Shown: piece by piece, positions 18,701 to 26,362 of the stretch
Position numbering within the stretch: position 1 is the first letter of the stretch
Layout: each line of letters starts with the position of its first letter
Assembly (NCBI RefSeq): GCF_002277025.1
Contig: NZ_NIWD01000008.1
Span: 594,331 to 658,330, forward strand
Source: Sphingopyxis sp. GW247-27LB
Lineage (GTDB): Bacteria > Pseudomonadota > Alphaproteobacteria > Sphingomonadales > Sphingomonadaceae
Direction: 5' to 3'
Length of the DNA stretch: 64,000 nucleotides
Made by a program: the position numbers and the translations under genes
Notes under the pieces: generated by a model
The model's database searches: none
What the model was told of the DNA's origin: nothing
Seen by the model: the letters and a program-made list of their open reading frames with translations, nothing else

Positions 18701-21700
18701 AGGCGGCATCGACCTCGTCAATGCGGGCACGATCCGCGGCGAGGGCAGCTACGACGGTTTCGACGCGTCCCCCGAAGGCGGGGTCACCATCGTCGGCGCG
18801 CCCTCGACGATCGTCAACAGCGGCACCATCTCGGGCGCCGGCGCGGGCATCACCACCGCCTATTATTTCAATGTCGAAACGAACGCGATCGAGGGTCGCG
18901 CGGTCGGCGTCACCGTCGACAACAGCGGGACGATCTCGGGCGAGTTCAACGACGGCGTCCGCCTGATCGGCGGGGGCAGCGTGACCAACAGCGGCACGAT
19001 CGCCGGCACCGGCCGCGCCGATGCCGACGGCATCTCGATGTATGCCTATGACGACCAGGCGAGCGAGGATTATGGTGCCTTCGTCGGCAACGCCGCGGGC
19101 GGCACGATCGAGGGCGATCGCTTCGGCATCATCCTGTCGGGCGGCGGCGACGTCGAGAATGCGGGCAGCATTGCCGGCAGCGACGGCGGCCTCTTCATCC
19201 AGGGCACCGCGCTCGACAGCGGCGAGCGCAGCGGGCTGACCGCCAGCGTCATCAATTCGGGCAGCATCACGGGCAGCCGCGCCGACGGTCTCAACGGCTA
19301 TGGCGTCGGCTTCGGCAGCGACCTTGCAACCGCGACGCTCGACAACAGCGGCACGATCAGCAGCGCCGCGGGCGCGGGCGTGTTCCACGGGACGCTCGGC
19401 GACGTGACGATCAGCAACGCTGCGGGCGGGACGATCGAGGGCGGTACCCACGGGGTCTTTGCCGGCGGCGACGGCAGCCTCGCGCTTTCCAACGCCGGGA
19501 CGATCCGCAGCAACGGAACCTACGAGGGCAGCGACGCCCCGGCCGACGCGGGCGTGATGATCCAGTCCGCGGATGCGGTGGTCGAGAACAGCGGCACCAT
19601 TTCGGGCGCCGGCTACGGCATCGTCACCCAGCTCTATTTCAACGATGAGACGGGTCAGCTCGAAGCGCGGGCAACGGGCGCCGAGATCTCGAACAGCGGT
19701 ACCATTCGCGGCGACGCCAACGACGCGATCCGCCTGTTCGGCGGCGGCTCGGTCGTCAACAGCGGCACGATCGAAGGCGTCGCGGGCGACCTGACCGACG
19801 GCATCACCATCCAGGCCTTCGCCGGCCAGGATACGAGCGGCCAAGCGATGCTCGGCAGCGTCGTCAACGAAGCCGGCGGCACGATCGCCGGGGTGCGCTA
19901 CGGTGTTCTCGCGGTGAGCGGCGCCTCGGTCACCAACGCGGGAACGATCTCGGGCGGAGAGACCGGCATCGTCATCGGCCGCCAGAACAGCGACGGCAAG
20001 ACGGGCGAACTCGTCAACAGCGGTACGATCGACGGCGGCGTCCTGCTCGATGTCGACAGCGCGGCAGCGACGAACAGCGGCACTATCGCGAGCGGGACGG
20101 GCGTTGCTTTCACCTCGCTCGGCGCGGTGACGCTGACGAACAGCGGCTCGATCATCGGCGGGAACGGCGTCGCGGTCCAGCTCGGCGCCTTCGACGACAG
20201 CGTGACGCTCCATAGCGGCAGCGCGATCACCGGTGCGGTCGATGCGGGCGCGGGGGTCGACAGCCTGACGCTCGACGGCGACGTCCTCGAACTTACCGAG
20301 GCGCAGCAGCTCGGAACCTCGACGGGCTTCGAAACGCTCGAAGTGGCGGCGGGTTATTGGACGACCGCTGGCGTCGTCGGCGAATTCGACAATGTCACGA
20401 TCGCCGAGGGCGGCGCGCTTCAGGTCAACGAGGTCGATCTCGGCGACGGCGAGGGACTTTCCTCGCCGATCCTGACCCCGGCGGTGACGACCAACGGCCG
20501 GCTGGTGCTCAATTTCAGCGAGAATGACGTGGTGTCGCAGCTCGACGAGCTGTCGATCACCGGCACCGGTACGGTCGAACTGATCGGCGAGGCGGTCTTC
20601 ACCGTCGACACCGCCACGGTCGCGCACACCGGCGGCACGCTGATTTCGAACGGCGGGCTGGTCCTCACCGGAACCCTGCTCGGCGACGTGACCACGTCGG
20701 GCGACGGCAGCTTCCAGCTCGGCGCGGGCGGAACCGAGGGCAGTTTCACGGGCGATATCGTCAACGACGGGCGTTTCATCTTCAACCGCTCGGACGATTA
20801 CGACTTCCTCGGCGCCTTCTCGGGCAGCGGCATCCTCGACAAGCTCGGCGAGGGCATCCTGACCTTCAGCGGCGACTACAGCTTCGACGGCATCACCAAC
20901 ATCCTCGCCGGATCGGTCCGCATCGGCGGGCTGATCGACCCAGAGACCGAATTCAGCCTCGGCGGCGGCTCACTCGACATTTCGGGCAACGACCAGACGA
21001 TCGGCGGCCTGTCGGGCGAGGAGGGTGCGAACGTCCAGATCGGTGCCAACACGCTGACCGTCGATCAGGACGACAACAGCGAGTTCGCGGGGACGATCTC
21101 GGGCACCGGCGGCTTCACCAAGGAAGGCGACGGCAAGCTCAACCTGACGGGCACCAGCGACTATACCGGCCCGACCACGGTCAACGGCGGTACGCTCGCG
21201 GTCAACGGCTCGATCGCCTCGTCGCCGGTGACGGTCGGCGACGGCGGCACGCTCGGCGGCAACGGCACGGTCGGCACGACCACCGTCGCAGGCGGCGGCA
21301 CGATCGCCCCCGGCAATTCGATCGGCCGCCTGACGGTCGCGGGGGACCTCGATTTCGCGGCGGGTTCGATCTATGCGGTTGAGGTCAATGCGGCGGGCGA
21401 GGGCGACCGGATCGACGCGACCGGCGCGGTCACCATCGCCAGCACCGCGAGCGTCGCGGTGCTCGCCGAAGACGGCGACTATAACCCGCGCACCGACTAT
21501 ATCATCCTGACCGGCGCGGGCGGTGTCACCGGGACCTTCGGGTCGGTGACGAGCGATCTCGCCTTCCTCGATCCGCTGCTGCGCTACGGCCCCAATGCCG
21601 TGACGCTGTCGCTCTATCGCAACGACATCGACTTCGCCGACGTCGCGGTGGGCGCCAACCAGGCGGGGGTCGCGGCGGCGATCCAGGCGCGCGGCGTCGA

Positions 21701-22682
21701 CGATCCGCTGTTCGAGGCGCTGCTGGTCCAGAATGCGGCGGGCGCGCAGGCGGCCTATGGCGACCTGTCGGGCGAGATCCTCGCCGACACGCTGAGCGGG
21801 CTCACCGACGACAGCCGTCACCTGCGCAACGCGCTGCTGGGCATGGACGCGCCCGAGGAAAGCGGCGCCTTCGTCTGGGGCTCGGCGTTCGGCGGCTGGG
21901 GCGACTTCGATGCGCAGCCCGGCGGGCTCGACATGGATACCGACCATAAGGGGCTCGTCGCCGGTTTCGGCTATGGCGGCAATGGCTTCGCGGCGGCGCT
22001 CTCGGCCGGGATCGGCAACTCGGATTTCCGCCTCGACGGCCGGGGCGACCGGGCCAAGGCCGACAGCAAATATCTGGCGGCGCACCTGATCTATGGCACC
22101 GGCGAGGGTTTCCGCGGCGCCTTCGGGCTCGCCTACGGCTGGCACGACGTCGACACGACCCGCTCGGTGGCCTTCGCACCGCTCGCGCAGACGCTGACCT
22201 CGAACCGCGACGCGAACACGCTGCAGATCTTTGGCGAGGCCGGCTATGACCTCGCGATGGGCAAGGCGGCGGTGACCCCCTTCGCCCGGCTGGCGCATGT
22301 CCGCACCAAGAGCGACGCCTTCGTCGAAACCGGCGGCAACGCGGCGCTCGCGGTCGCCGGGGCGAAGCAGGAAACCACCTTCCTCAGCCTCGGTGCGCGG
22401 GCGCGCTTCAATGCCGGCGAGCCGGGCTTCCAGCCCTATGTCTCGGCGGCGTGGAACCGGGCCTTCGGTGACCGCGCCGCGGTGAGCAGCTCGGCCTTCG
22501 CCAGCGGCGGCGGGACGCCCTTTGCGATCACCGGCCTACTGATCCCGCGCAATTCGGCCGAGGTCGAAGCGGGCTTCGATTACAGCACCGGCGCCTTCAG
22601 CATCGGCGCGGCCTATTCGGGCACATTGGCATCGGATCGCAGCACCCATGGTGCGCGCGTGACTGCAAGGATTTCCTTCTGA
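15708..22682 (+). CDS. Giant type V autotransporter with tandem-repeat passenger
   Basis: Secreted surface protein of 2,324 residues. The signal peptide ends at AQA-QD near residue 29. The passenger (about 30-2040) is a beta-helix of short NSGTISG-type repeats. Within it a larger unit of about 250-260 residues recurs four times (unit starts near 17118, 17904, 18651 and 19419). Autotransporter-associated strand repeats (FTKEGDGKLNLTGTSDYTG, near residues 1800-1820) and APGNSIGRLTVAGDL precede the C-terminal barrel. That barrel covers about 2050-2324, begins FVWGSAFGGWGDF and ends RISF with the terminal Phe needed for Bam insertion. GAGGGGAG precedes the ATG. Probably an adhesin or biofilm factor; no protease or lipase triad seen. 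Confidence 0.92.
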   Translation: MSAISKSRLLATSAIAGLSALYLAAPAQAQDSFGIHNDQPETLEVTIAETDEDVVGSDIGIYADNGAVVLTNDGEIRGNGNNVGTPQSRPSGGVVIAQPNSIIVNSGEISGAANGVVTSYFFSEDANDDELPPEARAANTSVTNTGSIQAESGTGVGLTGGGSVVNGGFIQGLTGSNGALGVGVAISEFPDAIDPDATGVGSITNSETGLIEGQTFGAVLAGGGTIDNAGTIRSTGQFNPATPGVTPFGVILTATPEQEGRSATVNNEGTISGFLGLLAGGSLDAATIDNDGTISGLGLGIVGQSTGTLTIHNGEDGLILASGHAITSNAGALAVDNAGLINSGANAGVNITTADAVIGNSGTIQGATFGITTNAFQPTPQTAEHRATNVALTNSGLISGANADGVRLQNGGSVDNSGEIAGNARGVAILNEIGAEGVTGTVTNSGSISGLTGDGIYTNLGADGTATIVNAEGGIIGGGESGVHADHGALDLTNAGTIRGDGANPGFDAPPDAGVTISGGVSSVTNSGTISGTRFGITTANHFNPATGQLEGLATGTTVVNSGTIIGEGDDGVRLIGGGSVTNSGTIYGQIDAGADGISMFAYTDQANADYGALVTNEESGEIAAQRFGVILSGGGDVANAGSIIGGNGGVYVQGTALNSDPDEDRSGLTASVVNSGSIRGVGDFGGSNGDGYGVGFGSDMSTATLDNSGSITSGFGVGVLHGSLADVTVTNAEGGTITGATSGIYSNANGTLAVVNAGTIRGEGAYDGFDAPPDAGITIGTASSSVTNSGTISGAGAGITTAYLFDEEIGELVGLAVGTTVTNSGTISGESNDGVRLIGGGSVTNSGTIAGTGAAGADGVSMFAYEGQDISDVSALGTLTNSADGTISGDRYGAILSGGAVVENAGLMTGGAGGLYVQTNTTEETGKTASVTNSGTIAGGTGIIFGSNLESSTLVNSGMIEGSTGFGVANGSYGRLAITNAEGGTITGATMGVYDDEGGIDLVNAGTIRGEGSYDGFDASPEGGVTIVGAPSTIVNSGTISGAGAGITTAYYFNVETNAIEGRAVGVTVDNSGTISGEFNDGVRLIGGGSVTNSGTIAGTGRADADGISMYAYDDQASEDYGAFVGNAAGGTIEGDRFGIILSGGGDVENAGSIAGSDGGLFIQGTALDSGERSGLTASVINSGSITGSRADGLNGYGVGFGSDLATATLDNSGTISSAAGAGVFHGTLGDVTISNAAGGTIEGGTHGVFAGGDGSLALSNAGTIRSNGTYEGSDAPADAGVMIQSADAVVENSGTISGAGYGIVTQLYFNDETGQLEARATGAEISNSGTIRGDANDAIRLFGGGSVVNSGTIEGVAGDLTDGITIQAFAGQDTSGQAMLGSVVNEAGGTIAGVRYGVLAVSGASVTNAGTISGGETGIVIGRQNSDGKTGELVNSGTIDGGVLLDVDSAAATNSGTIASGTGVAFTSLGAVTLTNSGSIIGGNGVAVQLGAFDDSVTLHSGSAITGAVDAGAGVDSLTLDGDVLELTEAQQLGTSTGFETLEVAAGYWTTAGVVGEFDNVTIAEGGALQVNEVDLGDGEGLSSPILTPAVTTNGRLVLNFSENDVVSQLDELSITGTGTVELIGEAVFTVDTATVAHTGGTLISNGGLVLTGTLLGDVTTSGDGSFQLGAGGTEGSFTGDIVNDGRFIFNRSDDYDFLGAFSGSGILDKLGEGILTFSGDYSFDGITNILAGSVRIGGLIDPETEFSLGGGSLDISGNDQTIGGLSGEEGANVQIGANTLTVDQDDNSEFAGTISGTGGFTKEGDGKLNLTGTSDYTGPTTVNGGTLAVNGSIASSPVTVGDGGTLGGNGTVGTTTVAGGGTIAPGNSIGRLTVAGDLDFAAGSIYAVEVNAAGEGDRIDATGAVTIASTASVAVLAEDGDYNPRTDYIILTGAGGVTGTFGSVTSDLAFLDPLLRYGPNAVTLSLYRNDIDFADVAVGANQAGVAAAIQARGVDDPLFEALLVQNAAGAQAAYGDLSGEILADTLSGLTDDSRHLRNALLGMDAPEESGAFVWGSAFGGWGDFDAQPGGLDMDTDHKGLVAGFGYGGNGFAAALSAGIGNSDFRLDGRGDRAKADSKYLAAHLIYGTGEGFRGAFGLAYGWHDVDTTRSVAFAPLAQTLTSNRDANTLQIFGEAGYDLAMGKAAVTPFARLAHVRTKSDAFVETGGNAALAVAGAKQETTFLSLGARARFNAGEPGFQPYVSAAWNRAFGDRAAVSSSAFASGGGTPFAITGLLIPRNSAEVEAGFDYSTGAFSIGAAYSGTLASDRSTHGARVTARISF
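17118..20180 (+). repeat. Intragenic tandem repeats of about 750-790 bp
   Basis: Four copies of a long unit inside the autotransporter passenger. Each contains, in order, AGTIRG, DGFDAPPDAG or close variants, NSGTISGAG, DGVRLIGGGSVTNSG, an aromatic block MFAY or similar, and VENAG. The DG(V/A)(R/I)L segment begins at 17418, 18207, 18951 and 19722, giving spacings of 789, 744 and 771 bases, all multiples of three. In-frame loss or gain of a unit would change the passenger length without breaking the gene. Confidence 0.85.
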
Positions 22683-22716
22683 CCCAGGCGACCCGGTTAC
22701 GGGGGGTCTTGCAGTC

Positions 22717-22754
22717 GGCCGGGGCGGCACCCACCGCCCCGGCCATCTTTTTTT
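22717..22754 (+). terminator. Strong rho-independent terminator of the autotransporter
   Basis: Perfect 11-bp stem GGCCGGGGCGG/CCGCCCCGGCC with a six-base loop (CACCCA), followed by ATCTTTTTTT. It lies 35 bases after the autotransporter stop and just before the end of the convergent gene. Confidence 0.93.
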
Positions 22755-23292
22755 AGAGCGCGATCGCCAGCACTCCCGCGGTTCCCGCGGCGAGCGCGAC
22801 GAGCAGCGCGGCGCGCGGTGCATAGGTGCGGATCGCTCCGAATCGCTCGGAATCCTCCAGCGGCGCGTCGTCGATATCGGGCTCCGCGACCGCCGATAGC
22901 GGCTCGTCGGGCCCCCGGCGCAGGAAGGCCGGGGCCGAGGCGAGATCGGGTCCGCTAACCCCGCTTGCCAGTGCGAGCTTTTCGAAGGCGAGCGCCATCT
23001 TCTCTTCCAATATCTGACGGGCGATCGCCTTCAGCTTCGGGTCCTCGGCGGACGGCATGTCTTCGACGAGACGCTCGATCCTGGCATCGATCGCATGAAG
23101 CCGGTCGATCGCCTCGATCGCCGCGGTTCGGTCGCCGCGTTCGAAGGCGAGCTGCAGCCGCAACAGCGACAGCGCGCTCGCGCGGCAAAGCTGAAGGCCG
23201 AGGGCCATGTCGGCGGACGTCCCGCCGGGCTCGACGCGGTGCACATCGTTGGCGACGTTGCCGTCGTCGTCTCGCGTCGAAAGGGCGTTCAT
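22753..23292 (-). CDS. Tail-anchored protein of unknown function
   Basis: A 179-residue protein made mainly of helices (LQLCRASALSLLRLQLAF and ARQILEEKMALAFEKLALA), with an acidic central linker (about 120-150). One C-terminal transmembrane segment (about 158-179, AALLVALAAGTAGVLAIAL) ends the protein. No N-terminal signal, so it would be a cytoplasmic domain tethered to the membrane by its tail. I recognise no family. The ATG at 23292 is chosen over an in-frame one at 23355. It converges with the autotransporter and shares the terminator zone; it is divergent from the DUF2520 gene. Confidence 0.7.
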   Translation of the reverse strand: MNALSTRDDDGNVANDVHRVEPGGTSADMALGLQLCRASALSLLRLQLAFERGDRTAAIEAIDRLHAIDARIERLVEDMPSAEDPKLKAIARQILEEKMALAFEKLALASGVSGPDLASAPAFLRRGPDEPLSAVAEPDIDDAPLEDSERFGAIRTYAPRAALLVALAAGTAGVLAIAL

Positions 23293-23450
23293 GTCCTTGC
23301 TCCCGTCTTGCCGTCGCCCCCCGCGACCGGGCCTAGTGCCAATGTTGCGGCGCAAGGAGTCCCCATCGGGCCTGCCGTGCCCCGGATACGCCGGATTGCA
23401 GCGACCAACCCGCGATGGCGGGAGCGATTCGAGCGCGCTACAAGGGCGGG

Positions 23451-24320
23451 ATGAAGCAGAACGGCTATCGGCAAATCGGGATCGTCGGCGCGGGCCGGGT
23501 GGCGCAGGCGCTCGCGCTCGGCCTTGGCGGCCATTCGGCGGCGCCTCCGATGCTATGGACCCGCTCCTCCGGTAATCTCGGCACCGCGGCTCGGCGGGTC
23601 GGCCGGGCGGTCGCCGCCGAACGGCTCGAAACGCTGGTCGAGGCCAGCGACCTGATCGTCATCGCGGTGACCGACGATGCAGTCGCTTCGGTCGCCGCCG
23701 ACATGATTCCGGCGGTCCCGGCGGGCCACGCGCCCTTCATCTTCCACGTCAGCGGGCGGAGCGGCGCGGCCCTACTTGATCCGCTGCGCGGCGCTGGCGC
23801 GCTGACCGCGGCGATCCATCCGGTGATGACCTTCACCGGCGACGCGCAAGAGGAGGTGCGGCGCATGGCCGGCGCGCGCTTCGCGATCACCGGCTCGAGC
23901 GCGGAGGCGACGGCGGCTGCCGGGGAGGTCGTGCACCGGCTCGGCGGGGTCGGCGTCGAAATCGCCGAGGCGCATCGCTCGCTCTATCACGCCGCGCTGT
24001 GCCATGCCGCGAACCACCTCGTCACCCTGCTCGACGGGTCCTTTGGGGCGCTGCGCAGCGCGGGCGTGGACGACCCCGCCGCACTGCTCGCGCCGCTCGT
24101 TCGCGCGGCGCTGGAAAACAGCCTGGCGCACGGCTTTGCCGCGCTCTCCGGCCCGCTACTGCGCGGCGACGGCGAAACGATCGCGGGCCATCTGGCCGCG
24201 ATCGCCGGACATTCGTCCGAACTGCTGCCCGCCTATCGCGCGATGGCGCTCGCGACGCTCGACCAAATGGAGCGCTCGGGCGCCACGGTTTCGCCGGCGC
24301 TGCGCGCCCGGCTCGCCTGA
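23451..24320 (+). CDS. Rossmann-fold DUF2520 protein
   Basis: A 289-residue two-domain protein: an N-terminal NAD(P)-binding fold (IGIVGAGRVAQALALGLG, about residues 8-25) and a C-terminal helical DUF2520 domain with SLYHAALCHAANHLVTLL near residues 178-195. The layout recalls F420-dependent NADP reductase and ketopantoate-reductase-like enzymes, and HPVMTF matches the interdomain motif of this family. The substrate is not established for the family. AAGGGCGGG directly precedes the ATG at 23451. The gene converges with trmB, with one base between stops. Confidence 0.8.
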   Translation: MKQNGYRQIGIVGAGRVAQALALGLGGHSAAPPMLWTRSSGNLGTAARRVGRAVAAERLETLVEASDLIVIAVTDDAVASVAADMIPAVPAGHAPFIFHVSGRSGAALLDPLRGAGALTAAIHPVMTFTGDAQEEVRRMAGARFAITGSSAEATAAAGEVVHRLGGVGVEIAEAHRSLYHAALCHAANHLVTLLDGSFGALRSAGVDDPAALLAPLVRAALENSLAHGFAALSGPLLRGDGETIAGHLAAIAGHSSELLPAYRAMALATLDQMERSGATVSPALRARLA

Positions 24321-24321
24321 G

Positions 24322-25035
24322 TCAGCGCCGCCGGTAGCGGAAATACCAGACCTCGTGCCCCTGCGCGCGGGCCTTGGCCTCGTAGCGCGTTTCGGGCCAG
24401 CCGCCGGGTCGGACGAGAAAGTCCTTCGCATCCTTTGCCAGCCATTCGAACTGGTGGCGGTGGCGCCGCATCACCATCAACGCGTGGGCGAGATAGACGG
24501 GGTGGTCGGTGCCGAAGCGGAATTCGCCCCCTGGTTTCAGCTTCGCGGCGATCAGGTCGACCGGGCCGTCGTTCATCATCCGCCGCTTCGCATGGCGCGC
24601 CTTGGGCCAGGGATCGGGGTGGAGCAGATAGGCGAAGGAGAGGGCGCCGTCGGGGACACGGCGCAGCACCTCGAGCGCGTCGCCATGATGGATGCGGACA
24701 TTGCCGAGGGGCGGGTGCGCGCCATGGTCGCCGCTGATGTGGACCAGCGCCTGCGCAACGCCGTTGACGAAAGGTTCGGCGCCGATGAAGCCGTGATCGG
24801 GCAGCATGTCGGCGCGCCCCGCCATATGCTCGCCGCCGCCGAAACCGATTTCAAAATGCAATGGACGGTCGTCGCCGAACAGATGCTCCGCGGAAACTTC
24901 GCCAACTTCCGGCACCGCGATCTGCGGCAGCAGATTGGCGACCAGATCCTGCTGGCCCGCGCGCAGGGGCTTGCCCTTGGCGCGGCCATAGAGACGGTTG
25001 AGCGTGGTCGGGTCGCCGGACTTGTAAGCGGTCAT
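24322..25035 (-). CDS. trmB: tRNA (guanine-N7)-methyltransferase
   Basis: SAM-dependent enzyme that makes m7G46 in the variable loop of tRNAs. The 237-residue product has the SAM motif FEIGFGGGEHM, the signature LLHPDPWPKARHAKRR and the C-terminal ETRYEAKARAQGHEVW with its guanine-site TRYE-like element. The start is the ATG at 25035; an upstream frame to 25137 adds unrelated residues. It lies 53 bases after metK on the same strand, so the enzyme making SAM and a SAM user are adjacent and possibly co-transcribed. Confidence 0.95.
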   Translation of the reverse strand: MTAYKSGDPTTLNRLYGRAKGKPLRAGQQDLVANLLPQIAVPEVGEVSAEHLFGDDRPLHFEIGFGGGEHMAGRADMLPDHGFIGAEPFVNGVAQALVHISGDHGAHPPLGNVRIHHGDALEVLRRVPDGALSFAYLLHPDPWPKARHAKRRMMNDGPVDLIAAKLKPGGEFRFGTDHPVYLAHALMVMRRHRHQFEWLAKDAKDFLVRPGGWPETRYEAKARAQGHEVWYFRYRRR

Positions 25036-25088
25036 GGCGCGCGCGTTAGCGGTACGGGGCCGGGGCGGCAAGCCGCCCCGGATACCAA

Positions 25089-26312
25089 TCAGGCAAAGGC
25101 CGCCTTCAGCTTGTCGGTCAGGTCGGTGCGCTCCCACGGGAAGGCGTCGCCGTTCGCCTGGCGGCCGAAATGGCCATAGGCGGCGGTCTGCCGATAGATC
25201 GGCTTGTTGAGGCCGAGGTGGGTGCGGATGCCCTTGGGGGTCAGGCGGACGAGCTGCGGGATCAGCTGTTCGAGCGCCGCTTCGGTCACGCCCTCGGCCG
25301 CGGTGCCGTGAAGATCGACATAGACCGACAGCGGCTCGGCGACGCCGATCGCATAGGCAAGCTGGATCGTGCAGCGTCGCGAGAGGCCCGCGGCGACGAT
25401 ATTCTTGGCGAGATAGCGGGTGACATAGGCCGCCGAACGGTCGACCTTGGTCGGGTCCTTGCCGCTGAACGCGCCGCCGCCGTGCGGGCTCGCGCCGCCA
25501 TAGGTGTCGACGATGATCTTGCGGCCGGTCAGCCCGGCATCGCCGTCGGGTCCGCCGATCTCGAAGCGGCCGGTCGGGTTGATGTGATAGACGGTGTTCG
25601 CGGTCAACAGCTCGGCGGGCAGCACGTCGGCGACCACGCCCTTCACATAGTCGCGCAGCTCGGCATATTTCGCCTCGTCGCCCTCACCATTGTGGAAGAA
25701 ATAGCCGGGGGCGTGCTGGGTCGACACGACGATCGCGGTCGCCTCGACGGGGCGCTCGTTGGCGTAGCGCAGCGTGACCTGGCTCTTGGCGTCGGGTTCG
25801 AGGAAGGGCGCCGTGCCTGCCTTGCGGTCGGCGGCCATGCGCTCGAGAATCTTGTGGCTGTAATCGAGCGTCGCGGGCATCAGGTCGGGCGTCTCGTCCG
25901 ACGCATAGCCGAACATGATCCCCTGGTCGCCGGCGCCTTCGTCCTTGTCGCCGCTTTCGTCGACGCCCTGCGCGATATGCGCCGACTGGCCGTGGAGGTT
26001 GTTCTCGAAGCGCAGCGTCTCCCAATGGAAGCCGTCCTGCTCATAGCCGATGTCCTTCACCGTCTTGCGGACGGTCGCTTCGATCTCGTCGAGCGCGCCG
26101 GGCGCCCAGGCGCCGTTCTCATAGACGCCCTTGCAACGGATCTCGCCCGCCAGCACGACGAGCTGGGTGGTGGTCAGCGTCTCGCACGCCACGCGCGCTT
26201 CGGGGTCCTTCGACAGGAACAGGTCGACGATCGAATCCGAAATCTGGTCCGACACCTTGTCGGGATGTCCTTCGGACACGCTTTCGGAGGTGAAGAGGAA
26301 GCTGTTGCGCAT
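25089..26312 (-). CDS. metK: S-adenosylmethionine synthetase
   Basis: Forms SAM from methionine and ATP. The 407-residue product has the start [20 protein letters not shown] and the hexapeptide-type motif [12 protein letters not shown]. The phosphate loop [16 protein letters not shown] is also present. The start at 26312 is fixed by homology; the open frame continues far upstream through lnt in another phase and is not coding. A perfect 16-bp palindrome sits 23 bases upstream of the start, matching one upstream of metE. It follows lnt at 50 bases and precedes trmB. Confidence 0.97.
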   Translation of the reverse strand: MRNSFLFTSESVSEGHPDKVSDQISDSIVDLFLSKDPEARVACETLTTTQLVVLAGEIRCKGVYENGAWAPGALDEIEATVRKTVKDIGYEQDGFHWETLRFENNLHGQSAHIAQGVDESGDKDEGAGDQGIMFGYASDETPDLMPATLDYSHKILERMAADRKAGTAPFLEPDAKSQVTLRYANERPVEATAIVVSTQHAPGYFFHNGEGDEAKYAELRDYVKGVVADVLPAELLTANTVYHINPTGRFEIGGPDGDAGLTGRKIIVDTYGGASPHGGGAFSGKDPTKVDRSAAYVTRYLAKNIVAAGLSRRCTIQLAYAIGVAEPLSVYVDLHGTAAEGVTEAALEQLIPQLVRLTPKGIRTHLGLNKPIYRQTAAYGHFGRQANGDAFPWERTDLTDKLKAAFA

Positions 26313-26334
26313 GGAGAGACCTTCTGAATCGAAT

Positions 26335-26350
26335 ATAAAGGAACCTTTAT
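26335..26350 (-). promoter_or_regulatory. Palindromic operator candidate upstream of metK
   Basis: Perfect inverted repeat ATAAAGG-AA-CCTTTAT in the 50-base gap between lnt and metK. The core agrees at 14 of 16 positions with the palindrome upstream of metE (55841-55862). The shared pattern ATAAAG-N-AA-N-CTTTAT suggests a common dimeric regulator of methionine/SAM genes; an ArsR-type regulator such as SahR/SamR is possible by function, but I cannot confirm its motif here. Confidence 0.65.
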
Positions 26351-26362
26351 GTGCCCGTGCTG

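Noticed and set aside
17118..20180. Repeats in the autotransporter as a CRISPR-like array
   Set aside because: The units are about 750 bp, diverged and coding in one frame, with no short identical repeats and unique spacers.
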